In this document: piece after piece, positions 62,437-64,000 of the stretch | Layout of the letters: each line of letters opens with the position of its first letter | Position numbering within the stretch: position 1 is the stretch's first letter | NCBI GenBank assembly: GCA_016882265.1 | Contig: VGVB01000004.1 | Location: 33,708-97,707 of the forward strand | Direction of reading: 5' to 3' | Length of the DNA: 64,000 nucleotides | From: Gammaproteobacteria bacterium | GTDB taxonomy: Bacteria > Pseudomonadota > Gammaproteobacteria > Steroidobacterales > Steroidobacteraceae | The notes under the pieces: generated by a model | Told to the model about the DNA's origin: nothing | The model's database searches: none | What the model saw: only the letters and a program-made list of their open reading frames with translations | Position numbers and translations under genes: made by a program

Positions 62437-64000
62437 ATGCAGACCGTGGCGCACGTACAGAACTCGCTGAAGCCGGGACGGTGGCTGAATTCGACCTGCA
62501 AGATGTGCCTGCATTCCTGCAGCATCCGCGTGCACGTCACCGACGACGGCGTCGTCAACAAGATCGAGGGCAATCCCACCAATCCGGCGAACGCCGGCCG
62601 GCTGTGCCCCAAGGGCAATGCCGCGATCATGCGCCACTACGATCCGCACCGCTTCAAGACGCCCCTGCGCCGGACCAACCCGGCGAAGGGGCCGGGCGTC
62701 GATCCGCAGTGGCAGCCGATCACCTGGGACGAGGCCTACGCAATCGTCGCGCGCGAGCTCAAGCGCACGCTCGACGAGGATCCACGCAAGCTGTTGCCGG
62801 CGATCAACAACTTCCAGAAGCTGTTCCTGTGGGCCTGGCCGGCGGCATTCGGCGGCAACGCCAACTTCTTCTCGTCGGTCGGCAACTTCTGCGGCGGCGG
62901 TTATCACCCGATCAATGGCTTCGTGCACTGCGCATTTGCCGCGGTCAACGATGTCAATTACTGCAATTACTGGATCAACGACGGCGGTGGCGACGGTTTC
63001 TCCTCGCACCTGCACACCGCTGCCCAGGCCTACCATGTCGCCAATGCCCGGCTGGAGCGCAACATGCGGGTCGTGGTCGTCGAGCCGCGCTTGTCGATCG
63101 GCGGCGCGAAGGCCAACGAGTGGATCCCGATCCGGCCGGCGACCGACCGCCAGTTTGCGCTCAGCCTGTGCCACGTGCTGGTCAACGAGGGGTTGTGCGA
63201 CTACCGGTTCCTCAGGCAGGACACCAACGCACCGTACCTGGTCGGGCCGGACGGGTACTTCGTCCGCGATGCGCAGGGCCGGGTCCTGGTCTGGGACGTC
63301 ACAGCAGCCGGTGCGCGGCCGTGGAACGACCCGGCGCCCGGCGACCTGGCGCTGGAGGGTTGTTACGAGGTACAGGGCCGGCCGTGCCGGCCGGCGTTCC
63401 AGGTGTTCCGCGACATCCTCGCCGACTGCACGCCGGAGCAGATGGCGGCGATTACGACCGTGCCCGCGCCGACGATCCGGCGTATCGCCCGCGAGTTCGC
63501 CCGCGCCGCGCAGATCGGCGCGACCGTGGAAATCGGCGGGCGCCGGCTGCCGCTGCGCCCGGCTGCCTATAACTACTATCGCGGCGCGCAGGGCCACAAG
63601 TACAGCAGCCAGGCCAATCACGCCTTCAAGCTGGTGAATTTCCTGATCGGCAACATCGATGCACCGGGCGGCCACGTCGGTGCAACCATCGATGACCAGA
63701 CGGCGGACCGGCGGGCCGGTGTCGGCGCGATCCAGCCCGGCGAGAACGGCATGCTGAAGGCCAACCCGCACCAACTGCATCCGGAGGTGCCGTTCTCCTA
63801 CCCGCCGAACGAGGTGACCCTGATGGGCTATTTCCCGATCGGCGTCGATCCGGGGCACCTGGCGCTGGAGACGCTGACCAACCCCGGGCGCTATGGCCTC
63901 GACTACCGGCCGGATACGCTGCTGATGTGCCATGCGAACCCGATGTGGAACCTGAGCGGCGACCGGGCGCGGTGGCACGAAGTCTTGCGCGGCCTGCGCT
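62437..64000 (+). CDS. Molybdopterin oxidoreductase of the DMSO-reductase family (runs off the window)
   Basis: The ORF track misses this gene because it has no stop before base 64000; 521 codons are visible from the ATG at 62437. The N-terminal 4Fe-4S motif is 'STCKMCLHSCSIRVHV...GRLCPKGNA' (CxxCxxxC...C), followed by molybdopterin-binding blocks such as 'NMRVVVVEPRLSIGGAKANEWIPIRPATDRQFALSLCHVLVNEGL' and 'KYSSQANHAFKLVNFLIGNIDAPGGHVGATI'. No twin-arginine signal is seen, so it is probably cytoplasmic. The family includes hydratases, hydroxylating dehydrogenases and reductases (e.g. acetylene hydratase). A Cys in 'SVGNFCGGGYHP' might bind molybdenum, but this is uncertain. It lies 42 nt after iorB, in the same run. 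Confidence 0.85.
   Translation, partial: MQTVAHVQNSLKPGRWLNSTCKMCLHSCSIRVHVTDDGVVNKIEGNPTNPANAGRLCPKGNAAIMRHYDPHRFKTPLRRTNPAKGPGVDPQWQPITWDEAYAIVARELKRTLDEDPRKLLPAINNFQKLFLWAWPAAFGGNANFFSSVGNFCGGGYHPINGFVHCAFAAVNDVNYCNYWINDGGGDGFSSHLHTAAQAYHVANARLERNMRVVVVEPRLSIGGAKANEWIPIRPATDRQFALSLCHVLVNEGLCDYRFLRQDTNAPYLVGPDGYFVRDAQGRVLVWDVTAAGARPWNDPAPGDLALEGCYEVQGRPCRPAFQVFRDILADCTPEQMAAITTVPAPTIRRIAREFARAAQIGATVEIGGRRLPLRPAAYNYYRGAQGHKYSSQANHAFKLVNFLIGNIDAPGGHVGATIDDQTADRRAGVGAIQPGENGMLKANPHQLHPEVPFSYPPNEVTLMGYFPIGVDPGHLALETLTNPGRYGLDYRPDTLLMCHANPMWNLSGDRARWHEVLRGLR

Overview
The window is GC-rich DNA from a gammaproteobacterial chromosome. It carries the replication-origin neighbourhood: glyS-plsC facing gyrB-recF-dnaN-dnaA, and on the other side of a short intergenic region rpmH-rnpA-yidD-yidC-glk-mnmE. 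This order is typical of Pseudomonas/Xanthomonas-like gammaproteobacteria. The accessory genes (two TonB-dependent receptors of the 'EE-VTAQKR' type, a TPR-sulfotransferase, many peptidases and amidohydrolases) fit the Xanthomonadales/Nevskiales/Steroidobacterales side of the class. That placement is an inference from gene order and family content, not from a tree.

Region 1 (1-13.1 kb): housekeeping. glyS (cut by the window start) overlaps plsC; both converge on gyrB. dnaA, dnaN, recF and gyrB run leftwards. The dnaA-rpmH intergenic region holds a perfect DnaA box, a roughly 100-nt imperfect palindrome and an rpmH promoter candidate. recF and dnaN are visibly poorer in GC than the rest. rpmH-rnpA-yidD-yidC are tightly coupled, followed by glucokinase and mnmE.

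Region 2 (13.1-23.7 kb): a peptide-handling island. A leftward set (amidohydrolase, APC permease, TPR-sulfotransferase, TonB receptor) is divergent from one long gene that fuses a DmpA-type aminopeptidase to a prolyl oligopeptidase.

Region 3 (23.7-29.6 kb): small and damaged genes. There is a small membrane protein gene with an in-frame stop, an intact enoyl-CoA hydratase, an orphan TRAP solute-binding protein, a 5'-truncated molybdopterin hydroxylase gene, a nucleotidyltransferase with a small partner, and a secreted CARDB protein.

Region 4 (29.6-39.9 kb): one leftward seven-gene operon in which the genes overlap or abut. It encodes two class III aminotransferases, an aldehyde dehydrogenase, a two-subunit CoA-transferase/IpdAB-like enzyme, a beta-propeller/PHP metallohydrolase and an S9 peptidase. 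It looks like a catabolic route from an amine or amino compound to a CoA-linked product.

Region 5 (40.0-44.4 kb): a copper-type P-type ATPase with a small downstream gene, a frameshifted Gp37/Gp68 (DUF5131) gene, a tiny Lys-rich protein and a secreted SnoaL/NTF2-like protein.

Region 6 (44.7-64 kb): a second catabolic locus. Leftwards lie hydantoinase A and B, an acyl-CoA dehydrogenase and an acyl-CoA ligase. A MarR-type regulator is divergent from them. A decayed IS1380-family element sits exactly at the regulator's stop codon. Next come a flavin-dependent LLM oxidoreductase and, divergently from it, a TonB receptor, an isatin hydrolase/kynurenine formamidase-like cyclase, indolepyruvate ferredoxin oxidoreductase subunits A and B, and a molybdopterin oxidoreductase that runs off the window. 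Together these suggest breakdown of a lactam or indole-like N-heterocycle; the substrate is not determined by the sequence. No tRNA, rRNA or CRISPR array was seen. No gene-free stretch exceeds 300 nt; the 271 nt at 44415-44685 show nothing recognisable.
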